Positions 28,938 to 38,260 of a stretch of 64,000 bases of DNA are shown piece after piece; the stretch's first letter is position 1, and every line of letters begins with the position of its first letter. Origin of the DNA: Rubrivivax albus. GTDB taxonomy: Bacteria > Pseudomonadota > Gammaproteobacteria > Burkholderiales > Burkholderiaceae_C. Location of the stretch: NCBI RefSeq assembly GCF_004016515.1, contig NZ_SACT01000002.1:558001-622000 (forward strand), given 5' to 3'. The notes beneath the pieces are model-generated. The model was not told the DNA's origin. It did not search any database and worked only from the letters and a program-made list of their open reading frames with translations. The translations under genes were made by a program, and so were the position numbers.

Positions 28938-29645
28938 ATGGACACTGGCCGCACCACCGCCACCGCGCCCAAGGCCGTGCTGTTCGACGCCTACGGCACC
29001 CTGTTCGACGTCTACAGCGTCGGCCTGCTGGCCGAACAGCTGTTCCCGGGCCAGGGCGACGCGCTGGCCCAGGTCTGGCGCGACAAGCAGATCGAGTACA
29101 GCCGCCTGGTGTCGATGAGCGGCGGCCAGGGCCAGCACTACCGGCCGTTCTGGGACATCACGCGGGCAGGCCTGCGCTTTGCCGCTGCACGCCTGAAGCT
29201 GACGCTGGGCGACGAGGCCGAGGCGAAGCTGATGAACCAGTACCGCCACCTGTCGGCCTTCCCGGAAAACCGCGAGGTGCTGCTGGCGCTGAAGGCGCGC
29301 GGCATCCGCGCCGGCGTGCTGAGCAACGGCGACCCCGACATGCTGGGCGTGGCCGTCAAGAGCGCGGGCTTTGCCGACCTGCTGGACCCGGTACTCAGCG
29401 TGCACGCCACGCGCCGCTACAAGACCGACCCCGCCACCTACGCGCTGGGCCCTCAGGCCCTGGGCCTGCCGGCGCGCGACATCCTGTTCGTGTCCAGCAA
29501 CGGCTGGGACGCCATCGGCGCCACCTGGTACGGCTACACCACGCTGTGGGTCAACCGCGGCGGCCTGCCGCTGGAGGCGCTGGACACCGAACCCACCCGC
29601 ATCGGCAGCAGCCTGCGCGACGTGCTTTCCTTCTTCCCTGCCTGA
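28938..29645 (+). CDS. (S)-2-haloacid dehalogenase, type II
   Basis: 235-residue HAD-superfamily enzyme. Key residues of L-2-haloacid dehalogenases are present: nucleophile Asp in [11 protein letters not shown], the substrate-binding Arg in VWRDKQIEY, Ser/Asn in LSNGDPDML, Lys in [11 protein letters not shown], and the Ser-x-Asn-x-x-Asp set in [11 protein letters not shown]. The enzyme would hydrolyse haloacetate to glycolate or 2-halopropionate to lactate. The malate synthase G gene 22 bases downstream fits a glycolate/glyoxylate route. GTG at 28920 is an alternative start; the ATG is preferred because of the promoter spacing. Confidence 0.9.
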   Translation: MDTGRTTATAPKAVLFDAYGTLFDVYSVGLLAEQLFPGQGDALAQVWRDKQIEYSRLVSMSGGQGQHYRPFWDITRAGLRFAAARLKLTLGDEAEAKLMNQYRHLSAFPENREVLLALKARGIRAGVLSNGDPDMLGVAVKSAGFADLLDPVLSVHATRRYKTDPATYALGPQALGLPARDILFVSSNGWDAIGATWYGYTTLWVNRGGLPLEALDTEPTRIGSSLRDVLSFFPA

Positions 29646-29667
29646 TCCTTCCCGAGTGAGTCTTGCC

Positions 29668-31845
29668 ATGACCGACCGCACCCCCGTCCACGGCCTGAAG
29701 GTCGCCACCGTCCTCAAGGACTTCATCGACCAGCAGGTGCTGCCCGGCAGCGGCCTGGACGCCGCCGCCTTCTGGGCCGGCTTCGACAAGCTGGTGACGG
29801 ACCTGGCGCCGAAGAACGCCGCCCTGCTGGCCGAGCGCGACCGCCTGCAGGCCGAGCTGGACGCCTGGCACCGCGCCAACCCCGGCCCCGTGAAGAAGGC
29901 CGCGGCCTACCGCAAGTTCCTGCAGAAGATCGGCTACCTGGTGCCCGATCCGGGCCCGGTGAAGGCCACGACGAAGAACGTGGACGCCGAGCTGGCGCGC
30001 CAGGCCGGCCCGCAGCTGGTGGTGCCGATCACCAACGCGCGCTATGCGCTCAACGCCGCCAACGCCCGCTGGGGCAGCCTGTACGACGCGCTCTACGGCA
30101 CCGACGTGCTGCCGGAAACCGACGGCGCAGAGAAGGGCAAGGGCTACAACCCGGTGCGCGGCGCCAAGGTCATCGCCTACGCGCGCCACGTGCTCGACCG
30201 TGTGGCACCGCTGAAGCGGGGCAGCCACGTCGACAGCACCGGCTACGCGGTCAAGGCCGGCGCGCTGGTCGTCACGCTGAAGGACGGCAGCAGCCAGCCG
30301 CTGAAGCAGCCGAAGCAGTTCGTCGGCTACGAGGGCAAGGCCGACGCGCCCTCTGGCGTTCTGCTGGTGCACCACGGCCTGCACCTGGACCTCCGCATCG
30401 ACCGCGGCACGGCCATCGGCAAGGACGACCCGGCTGGCGTGTGCGACCTGGTCATCGAATCCGCACTGTCCACCATCCTCGACCTGGAAGACTCCGTGGC
30501 CGTGGTGGATGCCGCCGACAAGGTGCAGGCCTATGGCAACTGGCTGGGCATCCTGGACGGCACGCTGACCGAGGAAGTGGCCAAGGGCGGCAGCACCTTC
30601 ACCCGCCGCCTGAATGCCGACCGCGTCTACACCGCACCGAAGGGCGGCACGGTCACCCTGCACGGCCGCAGCCTGCTGTTCGTGCGCAACGTCGGCCACC
30701 TGATGACGAACCCGGCGATCCTCTGGGGCGCCGATGGCCGGGAGATCCCGGAAGGCATCATGGACGCGGTGGTCACCACCGCGATCGCGATGCGTGATCT
30801 CAAGAGCCGGCGCAACAGCCGCACCGGCAGCATCTACATCGTCAAGCCCAAGATGCACGGCCCGGCCGAGGTGGCCTTCGCCGACGAGCTCTTCGGCCGC
30901 GTCGAGAAGTTGCTGGGCCTGCCGAAGCACACCGTCAAGCTCGGCATCATGGACGAGGAGCGCCGCACCAGCGTGAACCTGAAGGCCTGCATTGCCGCCG
31001 CGAAGGCGCGCGTGGCCTTCATCAACACCGGGTTCCTGGACCGCACCGGCGACGAGATGCACACCGCCATGCAGGCCGGCCCGATGCTGCGCAAGGGCGA
31101 CATGAAGACCACGGCCTGGATCCAGGCCTACGAGCGTAACAACGTGCAGGTGGGCCTGCAGTGCGGTCTGGGCGGCCGCGCGCAGATCGGCAAGGGCATG
31201 TGGGCCATGCCCGACCTGATGGCCGCCATGCTGCAGCAGAAGATCGGCCACCCGCTGGCCGGCGCCAACACCGCCTGGGTGCCCAGCCCCACCGCCGCCA
31301 CGCTGCACGCGCTGCACTACCACCAGGTGGACGTGTTCGCGGTGCAGAAGCAGATCGCCAAGGCGCCGATGGATGCGGACAAGCTGCTGGCCGGCCTGCT
31401 GACCGTGCCGGTGGCGCCCAAGGCCGACTGGACCGACGAGCAGAAGCGCCAGGAACTGGAGAACAACGCCCAGGGCATCCTGGGCTACGTGGTGCGCTGG
31501 GTCGACCAGGGCGTGGGCTGCTCCAAGGTGCCCGACATCCACGACGTGGGCCTGATGGAGGACCGTGCCACGCTGCGCATCAGCAGCCAGCACATGGCCA
31601 ACTGGCTGTTGCACGGCGTGGTGACCAAGGCCCAGGTGAAGGCCACGCTCAAGCGCATGGCCAAGGTGGTGGACCGCCAGAACGCCAGCGACCCGGCCTA
31701 CACGCCGATGGCCCCGGCCTTCGACGGCGCGGCCTTCCAGGCCGCCAGCGACCTGGTGTTCAAGGGCGTGCAGCAGCCCAGCGGCTACACCGAGCCGCTG
31801 CTGCACGCCTGGCGGCTGAAGGTGAAGTCGGGCGCCAAGGCCTGA
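29668..31845 (+). CDS. glcB: Malate synthase G
   Basis: 725 residues, the size of the single-chain G isoform. It condenses glyoxylate with acetyl-CoA to malate. Motifs: [46 protein letters not shown], the signature [12 protein letters not shown], and C-terminal [15 protein letters not shown]. No second (A-type) features. It follows the haloacid dehalogenase on the same strand with 22 bases between, so the LysR gene may control both. It converges on the DUF2817 gene with a strong hairpin between. Confidence 0.97.
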   Translation: MTDRTPVHGLKVATVLKDFIDQQVLPGSGLDAAAFWAGFDKLVTDLAPKNAALLAERDRLQAELDAWHRANPGPVKKAAAYRKFLQKIGYLVPDPGPVKATTKNVDAELARQAGPQLVVPITNARYALNAANARWGSLYDALYGTDVLPETDGAEKGKGYNPVRGAKVIAYARHVLDRVAPLKRGSHVDSTGYAVKAGALVVTLKDGSSQPLKQPKQFVGYEGKADAPSGVLLVHHGLHLDLRIDRGTAIGKDDPAGVCDLVIESALSTILDLEDSVAVVDAADKVQAYGNWLGILDGTLTEEVAKGGSTFTRRLNADRVYTAPKGGTVTLHGRSLLFVRNVGHLMTNPAILWGADGREIPEGIMDAVVTTAIAMRDLKSRRNSRTGSIYIVKPKMHGPAEVAFADELFGRVEKLLGLPKHTVKLGIMDEERRTSVNLKACIAAAKARVAFINTGFLDRTGDEMHTAMQAGPMLRKGDMKTTAWIQAYERNNVQVGLQCGLGGRAQIGKGMWAMPDLMAAMLQQKIGHPLAGANTAWVPSPTAATLHALHYHQVDVFAVQKQIAKAPMDADKLLAGLLTVPVAPKADWTDEQKRQELENNAQGILGYVVRWVDQGVGCSKVPDIHDVGLMEDRATLRISSQHMANWLLHGVVTKAQVKATLKRMAKVVDRQNASDPAYTPMAPAFDGAAFQAASDLVFKGVQQPSGYTEPLLHAWRLKVKSGAKA

Positions 31846-31872
31846 GGATCGGCCTGACGACAGTGGCGTCGC

Positions 31873-31899
31873 CTGGCGGCCGGCTCACTCGGCCGCCAG
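31873..31899. terminator. Perfect 10-bp hairpin between glcB and the DUF2817 gene
   Basis: CTGGCGGCCG (31873-31882), 7-base loop, CGGCCGCCAG (31890-31899). The loop holds the stop codon of the minus-strand gene. The best candidate terminator in the window, acting on both convergent genes, though without T-run. Confidence 0.55.
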
Positions 31900-32985
31900 C
31901 CCCTGCAGCGCCTGCCGGAACACCTGCCGCGACCGGAACAGCACCATCTCCTGCCAGTCGGCGAACGGCGGGTAGAAGTGGTCACGCAGTGCCTGGCGGA
32001 TCGGCTCGGCCTCCGGCCCGCGTGGATTGCCATGCGTCCACAGCCAGGCGTCGTCTCGCAGCACCGCCGCACCACGCGGTGGTGAATAGGTGCCGAACTC
32101 CAGCGCCACGAAGGCGATATCGGCGTGCGCCAGCGCGCGCTCGTAACCGAACTCGGTGAGCCCCCACTTGGGCTGGCTGCTGGACGTGCCCAGCAGCGGC
32201 TCGGTCACGCTGTCACCCCACCAGCGCCGGGCGCGGGCCACGCGCTCGCCGCCCGGGGCGTGGTTGCAAATCGGCTCGCCGTAGCCGTAGGGCCCGAGGC
32301 CGGTGTGCAGGTCGACGATGGCCACGGTGCGCGCCCGGCCGAGGTGCGCCGCCAGGATGGCCTCGCTGGTGCGGCGTGCCCAGGTCGGCCCGGTCCCGCC
32401 GAAGAACAGGCCGTCGGCGTGCGTGTACTGCCCGCTGCTCCGCGCCACGCGCTCGGCCTCGTCGCCATGGCGGCGGCGGAAATCGGCAATGGTGGCGTCA
32501 GCGGCGGCCAGCGTGCCCGCATCCAGGGCTCGCGGCACGTAGTGCGCGTGCAGTTCGGCGTAGCCGGGGTTCTCCGGCAATGGCTTTGAGAAGTCGACCC
32601 AGTTGCGGTTGAGGTCGACGTTCTCCTCCGTCACCCGCCGTAGCCACGCAAAGCCGTGCGGGTTGACGGCGTGCACCAGCAGCACGGCGGTGTCCGCCGG
32701 AAGCGCGTCGGGGTGGCGCAACCAGTGCACCTGCGGGCCACTGCCCGCCAGGCCTTCCACACCGTGGGTGGCCGACAGCACCACCAGCACGCGCGACGCG
32801 TCGTCCGGGCCCAGCCAGGCCGTGTCGGTGGCCAGGGCCTCGCCGGCTGGGCCGGGCAGCGGGTGCGGGTGATGGGTGATGGCGGCGCCGGCCGCTCGCG
32901 CCGCGTCGAGGAACTTGCCGCGCGCCTCGGTGTAGGTTCGTGAGAAGGCGGTGAGCGCGGCGCGCAGGTCGCATGTTGGTGCCAT
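31885..32985 (-). CDS. DUF2817 / M14-like metallopeptidase family protein
   Basis: 366 residues. The fold is that of zinc carboxypeptidases: first ligand region in VLVVLSATHGVEG (His with a following Glu), NPHGFAWLRRVTEENVDLNRN typical of M14-like enzymes, the second His in IVDLHTGLGPYG, and the catalytic Glu in VALEFGTY. The family is known as DUF2817 and has no firmly assigned substrate. No signal peptide is seen. It stands alone. Start at 32985 has no ribosome site. Confidence 0.8.
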   Translation of the reverse strand: MAPTCDLRAALTAFSRTYTEARGKFLDAARAAGAAITHHPHPLPGPAGEALATDTAWLGPDDASRVLVVLSATHGVEGLAGSGPQVHWLRHPDALPADTAVLLVHAVNPHGFAWLRRVTEENVDLNRNWVDFSKPLPENPGYAELHAHYVPRALDAGTLAAADATIADFRRRHGDEAERVARSSGQYTHADGLFFGGTGPTWARRTSEAILAAHLGRARTVAIVDLHTGLGPYGYGEPICNHAPGGERVARARRWWGDSVTEPLLGTSSSQPKWGLTEFGYERALAHADIAFVALEFGTYSPPRGAAVLRDDAWLWTHGNPRGPEAEPIRQALRDHFYPPFADWQEMVLFRSRQVFRQALQGLAAE

Positions 32986-33023
32986 GTCGGCAGCTTACGC
33001 CGCCGGGCGGGGGCCCCTTGCGA

Positions 33024-33404
33024 TCAGGTCGGCGTCGGCGTGCCGGCCATGCGGTCGTACTTCAGGAAGTACTGGCGTGCGAAGGCCACCAGCTGGTTCT
33101 GGGTCGGCTGGTCCACCGTCTCGTAGCCCACCACCTGCTTGCCCAGCGCCGGGCGGTGCTTCTCGATGTAGTGCCGGAAGTCGGCCTGCGCCGTCTTCGA
33201 GCCCACGACCAGAACCTCGGCGATGCCGGCCAGTGCGTCACACACATGGCCGAAGAACTCGTGTTCGGTACGCACGCCGCTGCCATGCTTGGCCGTGTGG
33301 TGGCTGTGCGCCTTGACCTTCTGCGCCTGCACGTGCTCGGCGTCGAACTGCAGGATCTCGGCGTGCTGGTGGTCGATGCGGACCACGGCATGGAATGTCG
33401 TCAT
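33024..33404 (-). CDS. Small eRF1-domain-3-like ('translational machinery') protein
   Basis: 126 residues. It begins MTTFHAVVRIDHQHAEILQF and ends with a helix before QYFLKYD; the middle has VLVVGSKTAQADFRHYIEKHRPAL. This layout is that of small bacterial proteins related to the third domain of eRF1/Pelota, often found next to stress or ribosome-related genes; biochemical role unknown. The His-rich stretch KAHSHHTAKHGSG is normal for the group. ATG at 33404 has GAGAAAGA in front. It lies 29 bases after a DksA-like gene on the same strand, so they may be co-transcribed. Confidence 0.65.
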   Translation of the reverse strand: MTTFHAVVRIDHQHAEILQFDAEHVQAQKVKAHSHHTAKHGSGVRTEHEFFGHVCDALAGIAEVLVVGSKTAQADFRHYIEKHRPALGKQVVGYETVDQPTQNQLVAFARQYFLKYDRMAGTPTPT

Positions 33405-33433
33405 CGTGTCGTCTTTCTCGGGGGTCTGAAGGT

Positions 33434-33808
33434 TCAACGGGAATGCTGTTCGCGCTTCGTGGCGCAGGGCACGCAGCGTTCGGCCCAGGGCTCGACCTTC
33501 AGGCGGTCGAACGGGATGTCGACGCCGCAGTCCACGCAGCTGCCGAACTCGCCACGGCCCAGGCGTTGCAACGCGGCGCTCACGGCCTCGAGTTCACGCT
33601 GCTCGCGGTCGGTCAGTGCAGCGGCCATCGCCAGTTCCGGCGCGCGCTGCGGCGCATCGTCGCCATCCTGGGCCAGCCGCTCGGCCGCGCGCTCGGCACG
33701 CGTCTGGCCGTGCAGGTGCTCGTCCAACTGGCCGCGCAACGCACGCTGGCGCTGCTGCAGTTCGGCCTCCAGCAAGGCATGCTGGCCGGCGGTAAGGTGG
33801 GTGCTCAT
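33434..33808 (-). CDS. TraR/DksA-type zinc-finger protein
   Basis: 124 residues. An alpha-helical coiled-coil N-terminus (about 1-80) carries at its end a C-x2-C-x17-C-x2-C zinc finger (CVDCGVDIPFDRL ... ERCVPC). This is the DksA/TraR fold that binds RNA polymerase in the secondary channel. It is shorter than housekeeping DksA (about 150) and the coiled-coil tip lacks the DxxDxA motif of DksA, so it is probably an auxiliary member. AAGGAGA stands before the ATG at 33808. Divergent from the flavoprotein at 33908. Confidence 0.85.
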   Translation of the reverse strand: MSTHLTAGQHALLEAELQQRQRALRGQLDEHLHGQTRAERAAERLAQDGDDAPQRAPELAMAAALTDREQRELEAVSAALQRLGRGEFGSCVDCGVDIPFDRLKVEPWAERCVPCATKREQHSR

Positions 33809-33892
33809 GCGGGTCTCCTTGTCTTCGCTGCCATCGTGCGCCGGGGCGCGCCATCGCGCCTTGACTCGCATCAAGGCCCCGATGCCCCCTCC

Positions 33893-33898
33893 TAGAAT
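33893..33898 (+). promoter_or_regulatory. -10 element of the flavoprotein gene
   Basis: TAGAAT, 9 bases before the ATG at 33908; no ribosome site. A leader of zero to three bases is expected. Confidence 0.5.
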
Positions 33899-33907
33899 CG
33901 TCGCCCC

Positions 33908-35107
33908 ATGTCCACACCCGAGCCCACCCTGCCCGCCCGCTGCGACGTGCTCGTGGTCGGTGCCGGCCCGGCCGGCAGCGCCTGCGCACAGGCGCTGGCC
34001 CGCGCGGGGCTGCAGGTGGCCATGGTGGACCAGCACGCCTTCCCGCGCGACAAGGTCTGTGGCGACGGCCTGATCCCCGACGCCCACGCCGCGCTGCAGC
34101 GTCTGGGCGTGCATGACGAGGTGATGGCGCAGGCCCAGTCGGTGCAGCACGTGAGCTGCTTCGGCCCGCGCGGTGGCCGCGTGGACGTGCCCGGCCGCCT
34201 GGCCGTGCTGCCGCGGCGCACGCTGGACCACATCCTGCTGCGCGCCGCCGTGCAGGCGGGCGCCGCCCTGCTGCCGCCAGCCCGCTTCGAAGCGCCGCGG
34301 GAAGACGAAGGACGGGTCGTCGGTGCGCGCCTGCGCGCCGGCGACACCACGCACGAGGTCGGCGCCCGCTGGGTGGTGCTGGCGACCGGCGCCGCCGCCG
34401 GCCCGCTCGAGGCTGCCGGCCTGTGCCAACGCCGCGGCGCCAGCGGCGTGGCGCTGCGCGGCTACGTGCGCCCCGCCGACCCGGCAGTGGCCGCGCGCAT
34501 CCGCACGCTGCAGATCGTCTGGCACAAGGCGCTGGCCGGCGGCTACGGCTGGATCTTCCCGGCCCCAGGCGGCGCCTTCAACATCGGTGCCGGCCTCACC
34601 GGCGACTACGGCGCGAAGAACCTGCGCCAGGTCTTCGAGGCCTTCTGCCGCGTGCACCCCGACGCCCGCGCGCTGGTCGACGGCGGCACCTGGCTGGCCG
34701 AGCCCAAGGGCGCGCCGCTGCGCTGCTCGCTCGACGGCGCCCGCTGGTCGCGCCCCGGCCTGCTGGGCACCGGCGAGGCCATCGGCAGCACCTACGCCTT
34801 CACCGGCGAAGGCATCGGCAAGGCGCTGGAAACCGGGCTGCTGGCCGCCGAGGCCATCGCCGAAGGTGGCGACGACCCGGTCGTTCAGGCGCGCTACGCG
34901 GCTGCGCTGCAGGCGCTCAAGCCGCGCTTCGACCTGTATGCCAAGGCCGAGAACGTCAACCGCCACCCGTGGCTGGCCGACCTCGTGATCTGGCGCGCCA
35001 ACCGCAGCCCCGGCATCCTGCGCCGCATGAGCGGCGTGCTCGACGAGACGCAGAACCCCGGCCGGCTGCTGAGCTGGCGCGGCATCGGCAAGCTGCTGTT
35101 CACCTGA
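33908..35107 (+). CDS. Geranylgeranyl-reductase-family FAD oxidoreductase
   Basis: 399 residues. N-terminal FAD site DVLVVGAGPAGSACAQALARAG, then FPRDKVCGDGL, the hallmark of the geranylgeranyl reductase/FixC group, and the second flavin motif LLGTGEAIGSTYAFTGEGIGKALETG. Members reduce prenyl chains or act in lipid and pigment pathways. In a phototroph, BchP is the member that finishes the bacteriochlorophyll tail, but this gene stands next to an amidotransferase and away from bch genes, and I see no reason to call it BchP. The next gene starts 13 bases downstream. Confidence 0.83.
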   Translation: MSTPEPTLPARCDVLVVGAGPAGSACAQALARAGLQVAMVDQHAFPRDKVCGDGLIPDAHAALQRLGVHDEVMAQAQSVQHVSCFGPRGGRVDVPGRLAVLPRRTLDHILLRAAVQAGAALLPPARFEAPREDEGRVVGARLRAGDTTHEVGARWVVLATGAAAGPLEAAGLCQRRGASGVALRGYVRPADPAVAARIRTLQIVWHKALAGGYGWIFPAPGGAFNIGAGLTGDYGAKNLRQVFEAFCRVHPDARALVDGGTWLAEPKGAPLRCSLDGARWSRPGLLGTGEAIGSTYAFTGEGIGKALETGLLAAEAIAEGGDDPVVQARYAAALQALKPRFDLYAKAENVNRHPWLADLVIWRANRSPGILRRMSGVLDETQNPGRLLSWRGIGKLLFT

Positions 35108-35120
35108 GGGAACACGCCGC

Positions 35121-35894
35121 ATGTGCCAGCTGCTGGGCATGAACGCCAACACGCCCACCGACGTAATGTTCAGCTTCGCCGGCCTGTCGCACCGCGCCGA
35201 CGAGCACAAGGACGGTTTCGGCATCGCCTTCTTCGAAGGCCGCGGCCTGCGCCTGTTCATCGACCCGGAAAGCGCCCGCGCCTCGCCGGTGGCCGACATG
35301 GTTCGGCGCTACCCCATCCGCAGCCACCACGTCATCGCCCACATCCGCAAGGCCACCGTGGGCGCGGTGGCGCTGCAGAACTGCCACCCCTTCGTGCGCG
35401 AGCTGTGGGGCCGCTACTGGGTCTTTGCGCACAACGGCGACCTGAAGCACGCGCCGCTGGCGCAGGCCCTGCCGCTGCACGGCCACTTCCGCCCGGTGGG
35501 CGACACCGACAGCGAGCACGCCTTCTGCTGGCTGATGCAGGAGCTGGCCAAGGCGCATGCCGACGTGCCCAGCGTGGCCGAGCTGACGCACACGCTGCGC
35601 GAGCTGCTGCCGCGCGTGGCGGCCTGCGGCAGCTTCAACCTGTTGCTCAGCAACGGGCAGGCGCTGTGGGCGCATGCGACGACGAAGCTGCACTGGGTGG
35701 TGCGCCAGCACCCCTTCGGCGCCGCCACGCTGGCCGACGAGGACCTGAGCGTGGACTTCGCCGCGCTGACCACGCCCGCCGACCGGGTGGCCGTGGTGGC
35801 CACCGAGCCGCTGACGGCCGACGAGGCCTGGACGGCGATGGCGCCGGGGGAACTGCAGGTGTTCGTGGACGGGGCCCCGCTGGCCGGCACCTGA
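35121..35894 (+). CDS. Class II glutamine amidotransferase (YafJ-like)
   Basis: 257 residues of the Gn-AT-II fold. The catalytic Cys is residue 2 (MCQLLGMNAN), exposed after Met removal; GLSHRADEHKDGFGIAF, VIAHIRKATVG and FAHNGDLK carry the Arg, Asn and Gly of the glutamine pocket. It is a single-domain protein without synthetase or isomerase partner, as in YafJ/EgtC-like proteins, which hydrolyse Gln or a gamma-glutamyl amide. Substrate unknown. Same strand and 13 bases after the flavoprotein, probably one operon. Confidence 0.88.
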   Translation: MCQLLGMNANTPTDVMFSFAGLSHRADEHKDGFGIAFFEGRGLRLFIDPESARASPVADMVRRYPIRSHHVIAHIRKATVGAVALQNCHPFVRELWGRYWVFAHNGDLKHAPLAQALPLHGHFRPVGDTDSEHAFCWLMQELAKAHADVPSVAELTHTLRELLPRVAACGSFNLLLSNGQALWAHATTKLHWVVRQHPFGAATLADEDLSVDFAALTTPADRVAVVATEPLTADEAWTAMAPGELQVFVDGAPLAGT

Positions 35895-35961
35895 ACCTGC
35901 CGCTCATGCGCCCGATCCCGCGTTTCGCCCGACGAAGCGCCTGACCCGGCGCGGCGCTGCC

Positions 35962-35967
35962 TACACT
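35962..35967 (+). promoter_or_regulatory. -10 element of the LytS-type kinase operon
   Basis: TACACT, 8 bases before the ATG at 35976; no ribosome site. Fits a leaderless start of the three-gene signalling operon. Confidence 0.45.
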
Positions 35968-35975
35968 GCGCCGCC

Positions 35976-37142
35976 ATGAACGCCCCGCCGCTGTCCGAAG
36001 GCAACCGCCTGCAACGTGCCTACGCCCGCTGGGCGGCGCCGCACTACGCCCGCATGGAGCCGGCGGTGCGCGAGCAGGCCGAGCTGATGGACCGATTCCT
36101 CTACAGCCGCCGCGGGCTGGGCGTGTGGCTGGGCCTGCTGGGGTCGGTGGTCGGCACCACGGCGGGGCTGCGCTTCGCGGGCATGCCCACCAGCGCGGCG
36201 CTGCTGATCGCCCTGTTCCTCTGGATCGGGCTGCCGATCTCGCTGCTGGGCGCCTGGCTGGTGCCGGGCAAGTTCACCGGGCCCACGCTGCGGCGCAAGC
36301 TGCCCGGGTTCTTCCTGCTGGCGCTGCTGGGAGGGCTCGCCGGGTTCATCGTGGGCCACGTGATCAAGCACGGCAGCCTGGATCTGGAGCGTCTGCTCGA
36401 TGCGCTCTGGCGGGGTACCACGGTGCTCGTGCCCGCCGTACTGGCCGGCGCCGCGGCCGTGCTCTTCCTGACCTGGGGCGTGGCCCAGACGCGGCGTCAG
36501 ATCCTGGAGCGCGAGGTCGAGCGCGAGCGCCTGGCGCGCGAGCGCGACACCGCCGCGCGCCACGCCGCCGAAGCGCGGCTGAAGCTGCTGCAGGCACAGA
36601 TCCAGCCGCACTTCATCTTCAACACGCTGGCGGCGCTGCAGCACTGGGTGGACGTGGGCGACGCCCGCGCCCCCGCCCTGTTGCGCACGCTGACGGCCTT
36701 TCTGCGCGGTTCCACCGAGCTGCTGGGCCGCGACACCGTCACCCTGGGCGCCGAGGGCGAGGCCGTGACCCAGTACCTGCAAATCATGCAGGCGCGGCTG
36801 GGTGACCGGCTGCGCAGCGAGGTCCACATCGACCCGGCCTGCGCCGACCGCCGCCTGCCTCCGGGCCTGCTGCTGACGCTGGTGGAGAACGCCATCGAGC
36901 ATGGCATCGCGCCGGCGCTGGACGGCGGCACGGTGCAGGTGCAGACGCGCTGCGACGAGCAGGGCACCACCATCACCGTGCGCGATGACGGCGCCGGCCT
37001 GGCGCCGGGCTGGCAGGACGGTACCGGCCTGGCGAACTGCCGCGAGCGCCTGCGCCACCACGGCGACGGGCGCGGCACGCTGGCACTGAGGGCGCTGGAC
37101 CGCGGCACCGAGGCCGTGCTGACCCTGCCGGAGGCCACATGA
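35976..37142 (+). CDS. LytS/YehU-type sensor histidine kinase (first of pair)
   Basis: 388 residues. About four transmembrane helices (residues 45-175), then a charged coiled linker (REVERERLARERDTAARHAAEAR) and a His_kinase domain with phospho-acceptor His212 in QIQPHFIFNTLAAL. N-box LLTLVENAIEHG, G-box GTGLANCRERL. No extracellular sensor domain; the membrane bundle itself would sense. Its stop overlaps the start of a second kinase (ATGA), and a LytTR regulator follows. Signal unknown. Confidence 0.88.
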   Translation: MNAPPLSEGNRLQRAYARWAAPHYARMEPAVREQAELMDRFLYSRRGLGVWLGLLGSVVGTTAGLRFAGMPTSAALLIALFLWIGLPISLLGAWLVPGKFTGPTLRRKLPGFFLLALLGGLAGFIVGHVIKHGSLDLERLLDALWRGTTVLVPAVLAGAAAVLFLTWGVAQTRRQILEREVERERLARERDTAARHAAEARLKLLQAQIQPHFIFNTLAALQHWVDVGDARAPALLRTLTAFLRGSTELLGRDTVTLGAEGEAVTQYLQIMQARLGDRLRSEVHIDPACADRRLPPGLLLTLVENAIEHGIAPALDGGTVQVQTRCDEQGTTITVRDDGAGLAPGWQDGTGLANCRERLRHHGDGRGTLALRALDRGTEAVLTLPEAT

Positions 37143-38260
37143 AGAAGCTCCCCTGCACCGCCCCGCCGCCCGCCGGCACGCGGGAAGACCGTGTCGACTG
37201 GAGCCAGGTCTGGTACCCCGGCCCGACGCGCGTCTTCACCGCCGAGGAGCTGGCGCTGGCCGGCCACGAGCGCCCGGGCCGGACGCTGGTGATGGCGGCG
37301 ATGGTGAACTACGCACTGCTCGGCTTCATGCTGATGCAGTTCGCCCCACCGGCGGCCACCGCGGCGCTGACCCTGGTGCTGGCGCTGTGCGGGCTGATCG
37401 GCTGGCAGGGCGCACTGCGGCTGTGGCGCCGGCCCACGCGGCGCGGCCTCGGCCTGTGGACGTTCTTCGGCGTGCTGGCCAGCATGCTGGTGTCGGTGCT
37501 GGCGGTGGAGCTCAAGGGGCTGGCCGAGGGCAGCATGCCGCGCGCCTGGGCCCTGGGCGCCGGCGCGGTGATGGCCCTGCTGCTGTCGGTGGTGTGGTGG
37601 TTCGTGGCCATCTACCGCGCCCACCGCATCGAAGGCCGCCTGCGCGAGCTGGCCGAGCAGCAGCGCGCGCTGGACATGGCGCGCCAGCTCGCCGCGGCGC
37701 AGATCCAGCCGCACTTCCTCTACAACGCGCTGGCCGCGCTGCAGCACTGGGTGCAGGCCAAGGACGACCGCGCCGCGCCGATGCTGTCCGCGCTCACCGG
37801 CTTCCTGCGCGCCACGCTGCCGCTGTTCAACCGCGAACGACTGGCCCTGGGCGACGAGGCCGACGCCGTGCGCCAGTACCTGGCCGTGATGGCGCTGCGC
37901 CTGGGCGACCGGCTGCGCTGGTCGGTGGACGTGCCCACGGAGGTCGCGCGCGCCGCGGTGCCGCCCGGCCTGCTGCTGACCCTGGTGGAGAACGCCGTCG
38001 AGCACGGCGTGCAGCCGTCGCTGTCCGGCGCCGAGGTTAGCGTGCAGGCCGTGGCCGCCGACGGCCGTGTGCAGCTGACCGTGCGCGACACCGGCCCGGG
38101 GCTGGACCCCGCCGCCACCGACGGCGTGGGCCTGGCCAACAGCCGCGCCCGGCTGGCCCAGGCCTTCGGCGACCGCGCCACGCTGCGGCTGGACAATGCA
38201 CCCGACGGTGGCTGCCTGGCCACGTTGGACATGCCCCTGGAGGAGAGTTCGATCCGATGA
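37139..38260 (+). CDS. LytS/YehU-type sensor histidine kinase (second of pair)
   Basis: 373 residues, a paralogue of the preceding gene. N-terminal 50 residues are cytoplasmic, then four membrane helices (about 55-160), a short linker, and the kinase core with His192 in QIQPHFLYNALAALQHWV, N-box LLTLVENAVEHG and G-box GVGLANSRARL. Cores of the two kinases are clearly alike; the membrane parts are not. Overlaps on both sides (ATGA with each neighbour) force equal translation, which would suit a heterodimer. Partner regulator is the next gene. Confidence 0.88.
   Translation: MKKLPCTAPPPAGTREDRVDWSQVWYPGPTRVFTAEELALAGHERPGRTLVMAAMVNYALLGFMLMQFAPPAATAALTLVLALCGLIGWQGALRLWRRPTRRGLGLWTFFGVLASMLVSVLAVELKGLAEGSMPRAWALGAGAVMALLLSVVWWFVAIYRAHRIEGRLRELAEQQRALDMARQLAAAQIQPHFLYNALAALQHWVQAKDDRAAPMLSALTGFLRATLPLFNRERLALGDEADAVRQYLAVMALRLGDRLRWSVDVPTEVARAAVPPGLLLTLVENAVEHGVQPSLSGAEVSVQAVAADGRVQLTVRDTGPGLDPAATDGVGLANSRARLAQAFGDRATLRLDNAPDGGCLATLDMPLEESSIR

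Noticed and set aside
29551..31806. 751-residue minus-strand frame opposite malate synthase G
   Set aside because: Mirror frame of a strongly conserved gene; no domain features.
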